Assembly: GCA_910578555.1 (NCBI GenBank)
Contig: CAJTPS010000016.1
Location: 17,982 to 81,981 of the forward strand
DNA from: an uncultured Lachnospiraceae bacterium
Lineage (GTDB): Bacteria; Bacillota; Clostridia; Lachnospirales; Lachnospiraceae
DNA: 64,000 nt
Direction of reading: 5' to 3'
The stretch's first letter is position 1, and each line of letters starts with the position of its first letter. Shown piece after piece: positions 8,213 to 16,729 of the stretch. Both the position numbers and the translations under genes were made by a program. Under the pieces are notes generated by a model, which was not told the DNA's origin, did not search any database, and saw only the letters and a list, made by a program, of their open reading frames with translations.

Positions 8213-8749
8213 ATGAAAAAGTCAAAAGCAATATTACTTGTTTCTCTTATGGCGCTGTCCATGGTTATGCTGACGGCATGCGGCAGAAAGAACGACGCGA
8301 CAGACAATGGTAACAACAGTTCGACCGCTGCAGATTCCGGCACAAACAATACTACCGGAACAAATGCAGGAACTGCTAACGGCACAGGTACGTCCCAGAA
8401 TATCACGGATAACGGTACTACCGGCGGCAATACAACAGGCGGTACTACCGGTGATACAACAAACGGCACTGTCGGCGATACGACAAACGACACTGTCGGC
8501 GGCACCACAAACGGTACCGGTAATAACGATAATGTCAATGACGTAACTGCCGGTGACACCGGTAACGACTCCGTACTCGACAATGTAGGAGATGCAGTCG
8601 GTGATGCAGGTAATGCGGTCGGTGACGTGATCGACGATGCCGCTGAAGGCGTGGAGAACATGGTAGACGACGTAACCGGAACAGGCAATACGAACACAAA
8701 CGCCGGTTCCAACATGTCAACTCGTAGAACAACGGGTACAGGAAGGTAA
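8213..8749 (+). CDS. Low-complexity Thr/Gly/Asn/Asp-rich lipoprotein
   Basis: The 178-residue protein starts with a lipoprotein signal peptide (MVMLTACGRK, lipidated Cys near residue 23). The rest is almost entirely Thr, Gly, Asn and Asp in short imperfect repeats such as TGDTTNGTVGDTTNDTVGG, then a Val/Asp/Ala part (DNVGDAVGDAGNAVGDVIDD) and a short basic tail. No enzymatic domain is recognisable. It is probably a flexible surface-exposed spacer-like lipoprotein. AAGGAGG lies five bases before the ATG at 8213; the earlier in-frame start at 8105 has none. The repeats may vary in number between strains. Confidence 0.8.
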   Translation: MKKSKAILLVSLMALSMVMLTACGRKNDATDNGNNSSTAADSGTNNTTGTNAGTANGTGTSQNITDNGTTGGNTTGGTTGDTTNGTVGDTTNDTVGGTTNGTGNNDNVNDVTAGDTGNDSVLDNVGDAVGDAGNAVGDVIDDAAEGVENMVDDVTGTGNTNTNAGSNMSTRRTTGTGR

Positions 8750-8800
8750 TAGAAGTATATTCCTTCGAAAACACCAAATCGGCCGGGTCCGATTACAAGA

Positions 8801-8838
8801 AATCCGTCCCTTGCAGAAACGGGACGGATTTCCTTTAT
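8801..8838. terminator. Bidirectional terminator
   Basis: AAATCCGTCCC pairs with GGGACGGATTT and is followed by CCTTTATTTTT, between the convergent lipoprotein gene and fbp. Confidence 0.85.
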
Positions 8839-10793
8839 TTTTCAATAATAATGCCATCTCTGTATGCCTGCAGGAGCTCCTCCAGCTGGTGTATGCTCTC
8901 CCGCAGTTCCGCACCGATATCGGTATCCGCGATCTTCTGCCGCATACTGCTGGTCTCCAGGATCACGGAATCCGAAAAGATATCTGACTCGTGCAGAATC
9001 GCAGACTCCGTAGACTCAAAAGGCTCGTGGGCAACCAGCCGCATGCCATGGGAATTGACTACCAGCGTATAGCCGGCGATTCCCGTCTTGTCCTGATAAG
9101 CCTTGGAGAAACCGCCGTCAATGATTAAAAGCTTGCCGCCGCATTTGATCGGTGACTCTCCTTTCTTGCGCTCCACCGGTACATGCCCGTTGACAATATG
9201 GGAATTTTTTTCATCCAGACCAAATTCCCAGAAGATCCTGTCGATCACGATCTCATTATCGAGCAGTCTGTAATAGCTGTTTTTCGTCTCCTTGTGCATC
9301 TGCGTATCTTCCAGAAAATACCGTTCGAAGGTCGCCATCTTATCCTTGCCGAACACCGGTGAATTTGGTCCCGCCCAGATATACCAGATGATATCCTGCC
9401 CTTTCAGCTTTTCTTTCAGATTGTTATCGGCATAATAGCCCTTTCTGGCATAATGCTCAAGTACATCGTAAAGCGCTTTGCCGCTGTATTCTTCACCGTA
9501 CACATTAACCTTGCTGAAATCGCCCTTTTCATCCATCGGCACGCAGCCGTGGTAGAGCAGATTAGAGTTATGCACCTTGTACAGCCCGCCCTTGGAAAAG
9601 AGAAATCTGACATGCTTCTGCAGCTTCTCACACTTTACAAATCCCTGTCTGAGACGCTCCATAACCTGTTCCTCCGCCGGCGTCAGTTCATAAGGTCTCT
9701 CTGTGTTGATCGTCGGAAAATCGACATCCTTCATAGCGTAAGACATGCCGTCCAGAACAAGTGCCTTATTTTCATAATCGATCTTGTCAAGCAGCAGTCT
9801 GTCCTGCATGCCGAACTCAGGTCTGCGCATAATCAGCTGCCCTTCCAGCTTAAACTGGATAATCGCGATCGCCTTATGCATTTTCATATCAAGACTTAAG
9901 TCTTTCGTATCGTAGTCGGTGTTGTATTTGATGGTAAAAGCGCTGCAGTCCGTCTCCCTGTATGCATCGAGCGCAAAGGTTGCAAGTGGAATCAGATTGA
10001 TACCGTAGCCTTCCTCCAGCGTATCCAGATTACCATACCTTGCCGCCATCCGGATCACGTTGGCGATACACGCCAGATGCCCGCTGGCTGCTCCCATCCA
10101 TACAATATCATGATTGCCCCACTGTACGTCCACCGAGTGATAGGCGCACAGCGTATCCAGTATAACATGCGGTCCCGGTCCTCTGTCATAGATATCTCCC
10201 ACGATATGAAGGTGATCGATGACCAGCCGCTGAATCAGGTAGCTTAAGGCGATAATGAACTCCTGTGCCCTGCCGATGCGTATGATCGTGTGGATGATCT
10301 CATTATAGTATGCTTCCTTATCCTGTATCTCCGCTTTCTCCGTGATCAGTTCTTCTATAATATAGGAGAAATCAGACGGCAGAGCTTTGCGCACCTTGGA
10401 TCTGGTATACTTGGAAGAAACCCGCTTCGTGATCTGCACCAGCCTGTGCAGCGTGATCTTATACCAGTCCTCGACCGTGCTTTCATCTTCCTCCCGCAGC
10501 ACCAGATCCAGCTTTTCCCGCGGATAATAGATCAGTGTCGCCAGACTCTTCTTATCCTTGATGCTCAGTGTATTGCCGAACTCTTCGTCGATGGTACGTC
10601 TGACAGAACCGGAACCGTTCTTCAGAATATGATTAAACTGCTCATACTCCCCGTGAATGTCCGTCATAAAGTGCTCCGTCCCTTTGGGAAGATTTAAGAT
10701 CGCCTGCAGGTTGATGATCTCCGTCGATGCCGCGGCAATCGTCGGGTACTGCTTGGATAAGCTTTTCAGATATCGCAGCTCTAAGTCGTCCAT
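8835..10793 (-). CDS. fbp: Fructose-1,6-bisphosphatase, class III
   Basis: The 652-residue protein has the length and motifs of the Firmicutes Fbp, a gluconeogenic enzyme that removes the 1-phosphate from fructose 1,6-bisphosphate in the cytosol. Metallophosphatase motifs are visible: DIHGEYEQF, VGDIYDRGPGPH and QWGNHDIVWMG, with HVPVERKKGESP and DGGFSKAYQ near the C-terminus. GGAGG lies five bases upstream of the ATG. It is convergent with the lipoprotein gene and follows dapB on the same strand after about 90 bp, probably as a separate unit. Confidence 0.95.
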   Translation of the reverse strand: MDDLELRYLKSLSKQYPTIAAASTEIINLQAILNLPKGTEHFMTDIHGEYEQFNHILKNGSGSVRRTIDEEFGNTLSIKDKKSLATLIYYPREKLDLVLREEDESTVEDWYKITLHRLVQITKRVSSKYTRSKVRKALPSDFSYIIEELITEKAEIQDKEAYYNEIIHTIIRIGRAQEFIIALSYLIQRLVIDHLHIVGDIYDRGPGPHVILDTLCAYHSVDVQWGNHDIVWMGAASGHLACIANVIRMAARYGNLDTLEEGYGINLIPLATFALDAYRETDCSAFTIKYNTDYDTKDLSLDMKMHKAIAIIQFKLEGQLIMRRPEFGMQDRLLLDKIDYENKALVLDGMSYAMKDVDFPTINTERPYELTPAEEQVMERLRQGFVKCEKLQKHVRFLFSKGGLYKVHNSNLLYHGCVPMDEKGDFSKVNVYGEEYSGKALYDVLEHYARKGYYADNNLKEKLKGQDIIWYIWAGPNSPVFGKDKMATFERYFLEDTQMHKETKNSYYRLLDNEIVIDRIFWEFGLDEKNSHIVNGHVPVERKKGESPIKCGGKLLIIDGGFSKAYQDKTGIAGYTLVVNSHGMRLVAHEPFESTESAILHESDIFSDSVILETSSMRQKIADTDIGAELRESIHQLEELLQAYRDGIIIEK

Positions 10794-10882
10794 GTATGCC
10801 TCCGCTTTATTCCTTTATCCAAAACTCTGCCCTTATGGCATAGTTATAGCTCTTTGTTATGATTATCCGCCTTTTTCCCTTA

Positions 10883-11641
10883 TTATTCGCTGATCACATC
10901 GCTCATATCATACATTCCTGCCGGTTTCCCTGCAAGAAATTTCGCAGCCTGAATGGCTCCCTTGCCGAAAACCGCCTTGGAATAAGCTCTGTGCGAGAAG
11001 GTCACGACTTCGTCCGCTCCCGCAAAGATCACATCGTGATCGCCCACGATGGTGCCGCCCCTGACTGCACTGATCCCGATCTCCTTCTGTGTCCGCTTCT
11101 CCCGCACCTGACTCCTGTCATAAACATACTGATACGCCTGATTGAACTCCTCATTGATGGAATCCGCAAGGGCAAGCGCGGTCCCGCTGGGCGCGTCTAC
11201 TTTCTGGTTATGATGTTTCTCCACGATCTCAATATCGAACCCTGCCGGAGCCAGAATCCCCGCCGCTTCCTTCAACAGCTTGAGCAGCATATTGATTCCC
11301 AGCGACATATTCGCCGACTTTAAGACCGCTACCTTTCCTGCCGCATCCTTCACTTTCGCAAGCTGCGCTTCCGATAGTCCCGTCGTGCAGAGCACACAGG
11401 GTATCTGCTTATCCACGCAGTAATCGAGCAGTCCATCCACTGCCGCTGCCGTGCTGAAATCAATGACGGCATCCGCCGTCACATCACACTCTGCAATCGA
11501 AGCGAATACCGGATACGGATTCGTGCCGTTATCGTAAGCATCCACACCTGCCGCGATCTCTATCTCTTCATCCGCCGCAATCAGGTTCGATATGGTCCGT
11601 CCCATCTTACCGTTGCAGCCGTGCATAATTACTCTGGTCAT
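10883..11641 (-). CDS. dapB: 4-hydroxy-tetrahydrodipicolinate reductase
   Basis: The 252-residue protein reduces hydroxy-tetrahydrodipicolinate with NAD(P)H in lysine and diaminopimelate synthesis. It has the N-terminal dinucleotide motif MHGCNGKMGRT and the active-site segment VEKHHNQKVDAPSGTA with the catalytic Lys. The start at 11641 has an AAAGGA ten bases upstream; the longer frame to 11698 runs into the dapA end. It lies 76 bp after dapA and is probably co-transcribed with it under the lysine riboswitch. Confidence 0.95.
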   Translation of the reverse strand: MTRVIMHGCNGKMGRTISNLIAADEEIEIAAGVDAYDNGTNPYPVFASIAECDVTADAVIDFSTAAAVDGLLDYCVDKQIPCVLCTTGLSEAQLAKVKDAAGKVAVLKSANMSLGINMLLKLLKEAAGILAPAGFDIEIVEKHHNQKVDAPSGTALALADSINEEFNQAYQYVYDRSQVREKRTQKEIGISAVRGGTIVGDHDVIFAGADEVVTFSHRAYSKAVFGKGAIQAAKFLAGKPAGMYDMSDVISE

Positions 11642-11717
11642 GTCTTGTATGTCCTTTCTCAACATTCGAATATGTTCGTAAGCAAATAAGTCCCGCAACC
11701 GGACAAAGTTCTATGCA

Positions 11718-12602
11718 TTACAGTATCCCGTAGTTTATCATTGCCTTCTTCAGTTTCTCCACGTTCTCAGGCTCCATCTCAGATAAAGGCATATGCGCCG
11801 GTCCGGCATTCTTACCCATCAGATTAAGCGCCGTCTTAACCGGAATCGGATTCACCTCGCTAAAAATCGCATCATACAATTCGATCGCGCGAAGCTGTTC
11901 TTTCATACTGCCCTCGATATCGCCGTCAAAGAACTTCTGACAGATATCATGCATCTGTCCCGGCGCCACATTAGACAGCACGGAGATCACGCCCTTACCG
12001 CCCAGTGACAGAAGCGGCACTACCTGATCGTCGTTTCCGGAATACAGGTCGAGCCTGCCGCCTGCCAGCGACATCAGTTTCACCACCTGGGAAATATTAC
12101 CGCTTGCTTCCTTAATTGCCACAATATTACTGACTTCCGTACACAGCTTCACGACTGTCTGCGGAAGAATATTGCACCCCGTTCTGCCCGGTACGTTGTA
12201 CAGAATAATCGGCAGCTTCACGGAATCCGCAATTGTCTTGAAATGCTCATATAACCCCTTCTGTGTCGCTTTATTATAGTAAGGCGTCACGACAAGCAGT
12301 CCGTCCACGCCGTATTTCTCCGCTTCCGTAGACAGGTATACCGCCGTTTTGGTGCAGTTCGAGCCTGTACCTGCAATAACCGGCACCCTGCCGTTTACCT
12401 TCTCCGCACAGAACCGGATCAGATCCAAATGCTCCTCATGCGTCAGCGTGGAGGCCTCGCCGGTCGTGCCGCACACGATGATCGCATCCGTGCCGCCCGC
12501 AATCTGCTCATTGACCAGTTCCTCGAATTTCTCATAATTAATACTTCCGTCCTCATGAAACGGCGTGACGATCGCCACACCTGCTCCTTTAAAAATTGCC
12601 AT
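11718..12602 (-). CDS. dapA: 4-hydroxy-tetrahydrodipicolinate synthase
   Basis: The 294-residue protein condenses pyruvate with aspartate semialdehyde, the first committed step of lysine/DAP synthesis. Conserved residues are present: GTTGEASTL with the catalytic Thr pair, ILYNVPGRTG with the proton-relay Tyr, and VAIKEASGNI with the Schiff-base Lys. It is first in a dapA-dapB pair and follows a lysine riboswitch and about 190 nt of further leader. The leader between riboswitch and gene holds two copies of GCTTCTGCCTCTG, of unknown use. Confidence 0.96.
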   Translation of the reverse strand: MAIFKGAGVAIVTPFHEDGSINYEKFEELVNEQIAGGTDAIIVCGTTGEASTLTHEEHLDLIRFCAEKVNGRVPVIAGTGSNCTKTAVYLSTEAEKYGVDGLLVVTPYYNKATQKGLYEHFKTIADSVKLPIILYNVPGRTGCNILPQTVVKLCTEVSNIVAIKEASGNISQVVKLMSLAGGRLDLYSGNDDQVVPLLSLGGKGVISVLSNVAPGQMHDICQKFFDGDIEGSMKEQLRAIELYDAIFSEVNPIPVKTALNLMGKNAGPAHMPLSEMEPENVEKLKKAMINYGIL

Positions 12603-12793
12603 ATATTACCCCGCCTTTCCTGCAGCACTCATCAAGCATGGCTTCTGCTCCGTACGGCTTCTGCCTCTGACTGTATAAGCAGACTCGAAAAGCTTCGCTT
12701 TTCTCGTTCGCGTTGCTCGTCATAACCCTTCCGTCTCATACGCTCATGCAAGCATGGCGTATGTTCCGGCAGGCTTCTGCCTCTGCTTATACG

Positions 12794-12985
12794 CGCAAAA
12801 GAAGCTGACCGCACAGGGTCAGCTTTCACTCCAACATACCTGATAGCACCCCATCGATTCGATGACAGTCATACAGTTCTTAACTGTATGCCCAAGGTAA
12901 GAACCCGCAGACGACTCTTCCTTTCGGCGTTTTTCCCTTTCAAAGCCCTTCACCTGTGCCTGCCACATCTAAACCTCTACTGATA
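12794..12985 (-). promoter_or_regulatory. Lysine riboswitch (L-box) with terminator
   Basis: Read on the minus strand, the conserved L-box parts appear in order: AGAGG near 12972-12976, GTGAAGGGC, CGCCGAAAGG, CCTTGGGC, GACTGTCATCG and GGGGTGCTATC near 12841-12853. Downstream, AAAGCTGACC and GGTCAGCTT form a terminator hairpin followed by TTTT at about 12794-12824. By family, bound lysine favours termination, so dapA-dapB would be expressed when lysine is low. P1 pairing is only partly clear by eye. Confidence 0.85.
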
Positions 12986-13092
12986 AAAAACGCAACCTCT
13001 ATCCATTCCTATTTATTGTTGAACTCATCATAGCACCATGCCGCAGGTATGTCAACCGTTTCCATGCCTGTCGCGCATAAGCTCTAACTTCC

Positions 13093-13593
13093 TCAATCCC
13101 ATTTTTTAAAACGCATACTCTCTACCCTGGTCACCTCGTCCGCCAGCATACAAACCTCATCGTTGAGTGTAATACCGGTCATAATGATATCCATCTCATC
13201 CGGCTTCAACGCCAGAAGCGCCTTTAATTCCTCCACCGTGATAATCCCGTTATCAATCAACCCCAGCACTTCATCCAGAATCAGCAGTGAACACTCGCAT
13301 GTATTCATCACCTTCCTGGCGAAATTAAGACCGTTACGGATATTCTGGCACTCTTCCGCTTTACGCTCCTCGGTCAGATCCATAAAATCCCCGCTGGATT
13401 TCTCAAAGCGAAAAATCTTGATCTCCGGCTCCAGACGCTTCACAAACTCCGAATCCGCCAGCCCTCTTCCCTTTAAAAACTGGATAATGACCACATATTC
13501 GCCGCTGCACGCAGTCTGTACCGCTCTGCCGAGCGCTGCCGGAGACTTACCGTGCCCGTCTCCGCTATAGATCTGAATCATGCCGTTTTTCAT
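13093..13593 (-). CDS. Cob(I)alamin adenosyltransferase, CobA/BtuR type
   Basis: The 166-residue protein has the P-loop GDGHGKSPAALG at its N-terminus, then IIQFLKGRG and a Walker-B-like LLILDEVLGLIDNG, all features of BtuR/CobO/CobA ATP:corrinoid adenosyltransferases. By family it adds the adenosyl group to reduced corrinoids to make coenzyme B12. It is somewhat shorter than the usual 180-200 residues. The start at 13593 is set by GAGGGAG five bases upstream. No other cobalamin gene is nearby. Confidence 0.85.
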   Translation of the reverse strand: MKNGMIQIYSGDGHGKSPAALGRAVQTACSGEYVVIIQFLKGRGLADSEFVKRLEPEIKIFRFEKSSGDFMDLTEERKAEECQNIRNGLNFARKVMNTCECSLLILDEVLGLIDNGIITVEELKALLALKPDEMDIIMTGITLNDEVCMLADEVTRVESMRFKKWD

Positions 13594-13751
13594 ATTGGCT
13601 CCCTCACTATTTTCCGCGCATTTCCTGTACAGCGCTGCCAATTCCCGCAATATGCACCGGTGCATACTGCATTCGAACCGTAATCTGCTATACCATGTTT
13701 GCCTATCATAGCACAATCGGGATTTTCATGCAACTGTTTGTTCTATCTTTG

Positions 13752-13899
13752 ATAACAGTTCAGCCTTCGGCTGCCCTGTCACAGAATCTGCCCATTCCAA
13801 ATCGCCTTCGGCGAGGGGCAGATTCTCTCCTGACTAAATCTACACGTTTTCACGGACTTTGCAGCAAGTGCAAAGGTCCTGAGCCGAACTATTTTGTAC
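13752..13899. repeat. Dispersed repeat family A, copy 2 (diverged)
   Basis: The left end reads TAACAGTTCAGCCTTCGGC as in copy 1, and the right end GAGCCGAACTATTTTG resembles the inverted end. The interior differs and contains its own hairpin (AGAATCTGCCC with GGGCAGATTCT). The 13594-13923 gap between the adenosyltransferase and SSB genes holds only this element. Confidence 0.6.
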
Positions 13900-13923
13900 G
13901 CATTCTTAACAGCTCCCGGCTCT

Positions 13924-14556
13924 CTATTCTTCCTCCACCATTTCCAGCTTGCTCACGGACACCTCATATGCCACCCTTCTCTCAAGCTGATCTTCGGATA
14001 ATTTCTTCATATATTCTCTGCTCTGGATTCTGCCCCAGATCGCACAACGGCTTCCGACCTCGAAGCTGCTCGCAAATCTGGCGTTTCTTCCCCAGCATAT
14101 ACAGGGTATGTAATCGGATTTGCCGTAAGGTCTGTTTACCGCAAGCAGCAGATCGGCGATCTCCCGGCCCAGCGGCGTCTTCCTGTAGATCGGCGCCTTA
14201 CAGATATATCCGTCCAGAAAAATCTGGTTTGTTTTGGCATTCTCCCCGATATCTTCTACAAACTCAATCTCTCTCGCAAACACAGACAAAACAAGTCTGT
14301 TCTTTCTCTCTTCATGTCTGTTGTAGGAGCGGAACTGCCCTGTGATACATATTTTCATCCCCTTGTAGTCTTCGTTCACATCAAGGAGCCTCTCCGATAC
14401 CATCACCGGAATGATATCCGTGGAATCACTCAGTCGGTCCACACTGATATCTACCATATAAAATCCCTCTCCAAAAATCTCGTGGCTGAAGGTAAAATCA
14501 CTTACGATCTCCCCCATAATTGCCACCTGGTTGTTTTCAATTACCTTATCTGTCAT
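13924..14556 (-). CDS. SSB-like protein with two OB folds
   Basis: The 210-residue protein seems to hold two tandem OB folds. The first (residues 5-100) contains NNQVAIMGEIVSDFTFSHEIFGE, VMVSERLLDV and MKICITGQFRSYNRHEE. The second (105-205) contains IFLDGYICKAPIYRKTPLGREIADLLLAVNRPYGKSDYIPCICWGR and CAIWGRIQSREY, typical of single-stranded DNA-binding proteins. Ordinary bacterial SSB has one OB fold and an acidic C-terminal tip; here the tip EMVEEE is acidic but lacks the DDDIPF-like end. It is probably an accessory ssDNA-binding protein. Divergent from typA. Confidence 0.75.
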   Translation of the reverse strand: MTDKVIENNQVAIMGEIVSDFTFSHEIFGEGFYMVDISVDRLSDSTDIIPVMVSERLLDVNEDYKGMKICITGQFRSYNRHEERKNRLVLSVFAREIEFVEDIGENAKTNQIFLDGYICKAPIYRKTPLGREIADLLLAVNRPYGKSDYIPCICWGRNARFASSFEVGSRCAIWGRIQSREYMKKLSEDQLERRVAYEVSVSKLEMVEEE

Positions 14557-14703
14557 GTTTTTCTCCCTTCCTACACTGTGGAATTGCTCATAGAAATTCC
14601 TTTTTGTATTGTAATATCAATATATAGGAAAATCCGTCAGAATAGAACTGTTAAGGGTCGCGGAATTATGCACAACGCGTCGAAAATGCAGATGCCTTAA
14701 GGC

Positions 14704-14732
14704 TTGCCAAATGCATATGTAAGTGATATAAT
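14704..14732 (+). promoter_or_regulatory. Promoter of typA
   Basis: TTGCCA (14704-14709), a 17-bp spacer and TATAAT (14727-14732) predict a start near 14739, which gives typA a leader of about 150 nt. Confidence 0.7.
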
Positions 14733-14769
14733 AAACAGGTTTTGAAAAAATAAGCTGCGAATGGATGAT

Positions 14770-14857
14770 CAGTGTGAAAAAAGCACACTGATGTACTGAT
14801 TGTTTCAATGTCTGAACAAGTTCAGACGCAAATTTGTGCCGGAGTGTCACAAATTTG
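14770..14857 (+). promoter_or_regulatory. Structured leader of typA: three successive hairpins
   Basis: Three perfect stems follow one another in the predicted leader: CAGTGTG/CACACTG (14770-14790), GTCTGAAC/GTTCAGAC with a two-base gap (14810-14827), and CAAATTTGTG/CACAAATTTG (14829-14857). The last ends about 18 bases before the Shine-Dalgarno. None has a T-run, so they are not ordinary terminators. I do not recognise a known riboswitch class. This accounts for the roughly 330-nt gap between the SSB-like gene and typA. Confidence 0.65.
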
Positions 14858-14888
14858 TTTGATGGCAGACGCAAAATGGAGATTAAAT

Positions 14889-16721
14889 ATGAAACAGACA
14901 AGAGAAGATGTAAGAAACATAGCGATCATTGCCCATGTTGACCACGGCAAAACGACACTGGTGGACGAGCTGTTAAAGCAGAGCGGCGTTTTCCGGGAGA
15001 ATCAGGAAGTGGCGGAACGTGTCATGGACTCCAATGATATCGAGAAGGAGCGCGGTATCACAATTCTCTCCAAGAATACGGCAGTCATGTATAAAGGCGT
15101 GAAGATCAACATCATTGATACCCCCGGCCACGCCGATTTCGGCGGCGAAGTGGAACGTGTGCTTAAGATGGTAAACGGCGTCATTCTCGTGGTGGACGCC
15201 TTCGAAGGACCCATGCCCCAGACGAAATTCGTGCTGAAGAAAGCGCTGGAACTGGACTTATCCGTGATCGTATGTATCAATAAATGTGACCGCCCGGAAG
15301 CAAGACCCATTCAGGTGGTAGATGAGGTACTGGAATTGTTCATGGATCTGGACGCCAACGACGAGCAGTTGGACTGTCCCTTCGTCTACGCTTCCGCCAA
15401 GACCGGCACCGCCAGCACGCAGCTCACTGTAAAGGGTGGCAATATGACGCCCCTTTTCGACACGATCATTGAGCATATTCCGGCGCCTGCAGGTGATCCT
15501 GACGCGGGCACGCAGGTACTGATCAGCACGATAGATTACAACGAATATGTAGGGCGCATCGGCGTCGGCAAAGTGGATAACGGGTCCGTTAAAGTCAATC
15601 AGGAAGTCGTCATCGTCAATCATCATGACCCTGACAAGATGCGCAAGGTCAAGGTAAGCAAATTATATGAATATGACGGTTTAAACAAGGTTGAAGTGGC
15701 GGAGGCCGGTATCGGTTCCATCGTGGCGATTTCCGGCATCTCGGACATCCATATCGGCGATACGCTCTGCTCTCCGGACAATCCGCAGCCGATTCCGTTC
15801 CAGAAAATCTCCGAGCCGACCATTGCCATGCACTTTATTGTCAACGATTCCCCTCTTGCCGGTCAGGAGGGCAAATATGTGACAAGCCGGCATCTGCGCG
15901 ACAGACTGTTTCGGGAATTAAATACCGACGTATCTCTGCGCGTGGAAGAAACCGAGACGACAGAGTCCTTTAAAGTTTCCGGCAGAGGAGAACTGCATCT
16001 GTCTGTCCTCATCGAGAATATGCGCCGCGAGGGCTATGAGTTTGCAGTCAGCAAGGCGGAAGTATTATACAAGACGGATGAAAACGGCAGGAAATTAGAA
16101 CCTATGGAATTATGCTATATAGATGTGCCGGAAGAATACTCCGGAACGGTCATCGAGAAATTAAGCCAGCGCAAAGGTGAACTCCTGAATATGGGACTTG
16201 CCTCCGGCGGCTACAGCCGTCTGGAGTTCTCCATTCCCTCCCGCGGGCTGATCGGCTATCGAGGCGAATTCATGACGGACACCAAGGGCAACGGGATCAT
16301 GAACAGCATTTTTGACGGCTACGGTCCCTACAAGGGCGATATCCAGTACCGCAAGCAGGGTTCCCTCATTGCTTTCGAAGCGGGAGAAGCCATTACCTAC
16401 GGTCTTTTCAACGCGCAGGAACGCGGCACGCTCTTCATCGGTCCCGGCACCAAAGTCTATTCCGGCATGGTCGTAGGCCAGAACGGGCGCGGCGAAGACA
16501 TCGAGTTAAATGTCTGCAAGAAAAAGCAGCTCACCAATACCCGTTCCTCCAGTGCGGACGAGGCGCTGCGGCTTACCCCGCCGAAGGTTTTAAGTCTGGA
16601 ACAGGCGCTTGAATTTATTGATACGGACGAACTGCTGGAGATCACGCCCAAGACCATGAGAATCCGCAAGAAGATTCTGGACCCGACTTTAAGAAAACGT
16701 GCGGCGATCTCCAAAAAGTAA
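14889..16721 (+). CDS. typA: Translational GTPase TypA/BipA
   Basis: The 610-residue protein is a ribosome-associated GTPase of the EF-G-like class, involved by family in ribosome assembly and stress adaptation. G1 AHVDHGKTT, G2 ERGITILSKNT, G3 DTPGHADFGGEV and G4 NKCDRPEAR are all intact, and the TypA-specific C-terminal part (PSRGLIGYRGEFMTDTKG) is present. GGAG seven bases before 14889 sets the start; the longer frame from 14808 would run through the leader hairpins. Convergent with mgtE with only 8 bp between stops. Confidence 0.96.
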   Translation: MKQTREDVRNIAIIAHVDHGKTTLVDELLKQSGVFRENQEVAERVMDSNDIEKERGITILSKNTAVMYKGVKINIIDTPGHADFGGEVERVLKMVNGVILVVDAFEGPMPQTKFVLKKALELDLSVIVCINKCDRPEARPIQVVDEVLELFMDLDANDEQLDCPFVYASAKTGTASTQLTVKGGNMTPLFDTIIEHIPAPAGDPDAGTQVLISTIDYNEYVGRIGVGKVDNGSVKVNQEVVIVNHHDPDKMRKVKVSKLYEYDGLNKVEVAEAGIGSIVAISGISDIHIGDTLCSPDNPQPIPFQKISEPTIAMHFIVNDSPLAGQEGKYVTSRHLRDRLFRELNTDVSLRVEETETTESFKVSGRGELHLSVLIENMRREGYEFAVSKAEVLYKTDENGRKLEPMELCYIDVPEEYSGTVIEKLSQRKGELLNMGLASGGYSRLEFSIPSRGLIGYRGEFMTDTKGNGIMNSIFDGYGPYKGDIQYRKQGSLIAFEAGEAITYGLFNAQERGTLFIGPGTKVYSGMVVGQNGRGEDIELNVCKKKQLTNTRSSSADEALRLTPPKVLSLEQALEFIDTDELLEITPKTMRIRKKILDPTLRKRAAISKK

Positions 16722-16729
16722 AGACAGAC

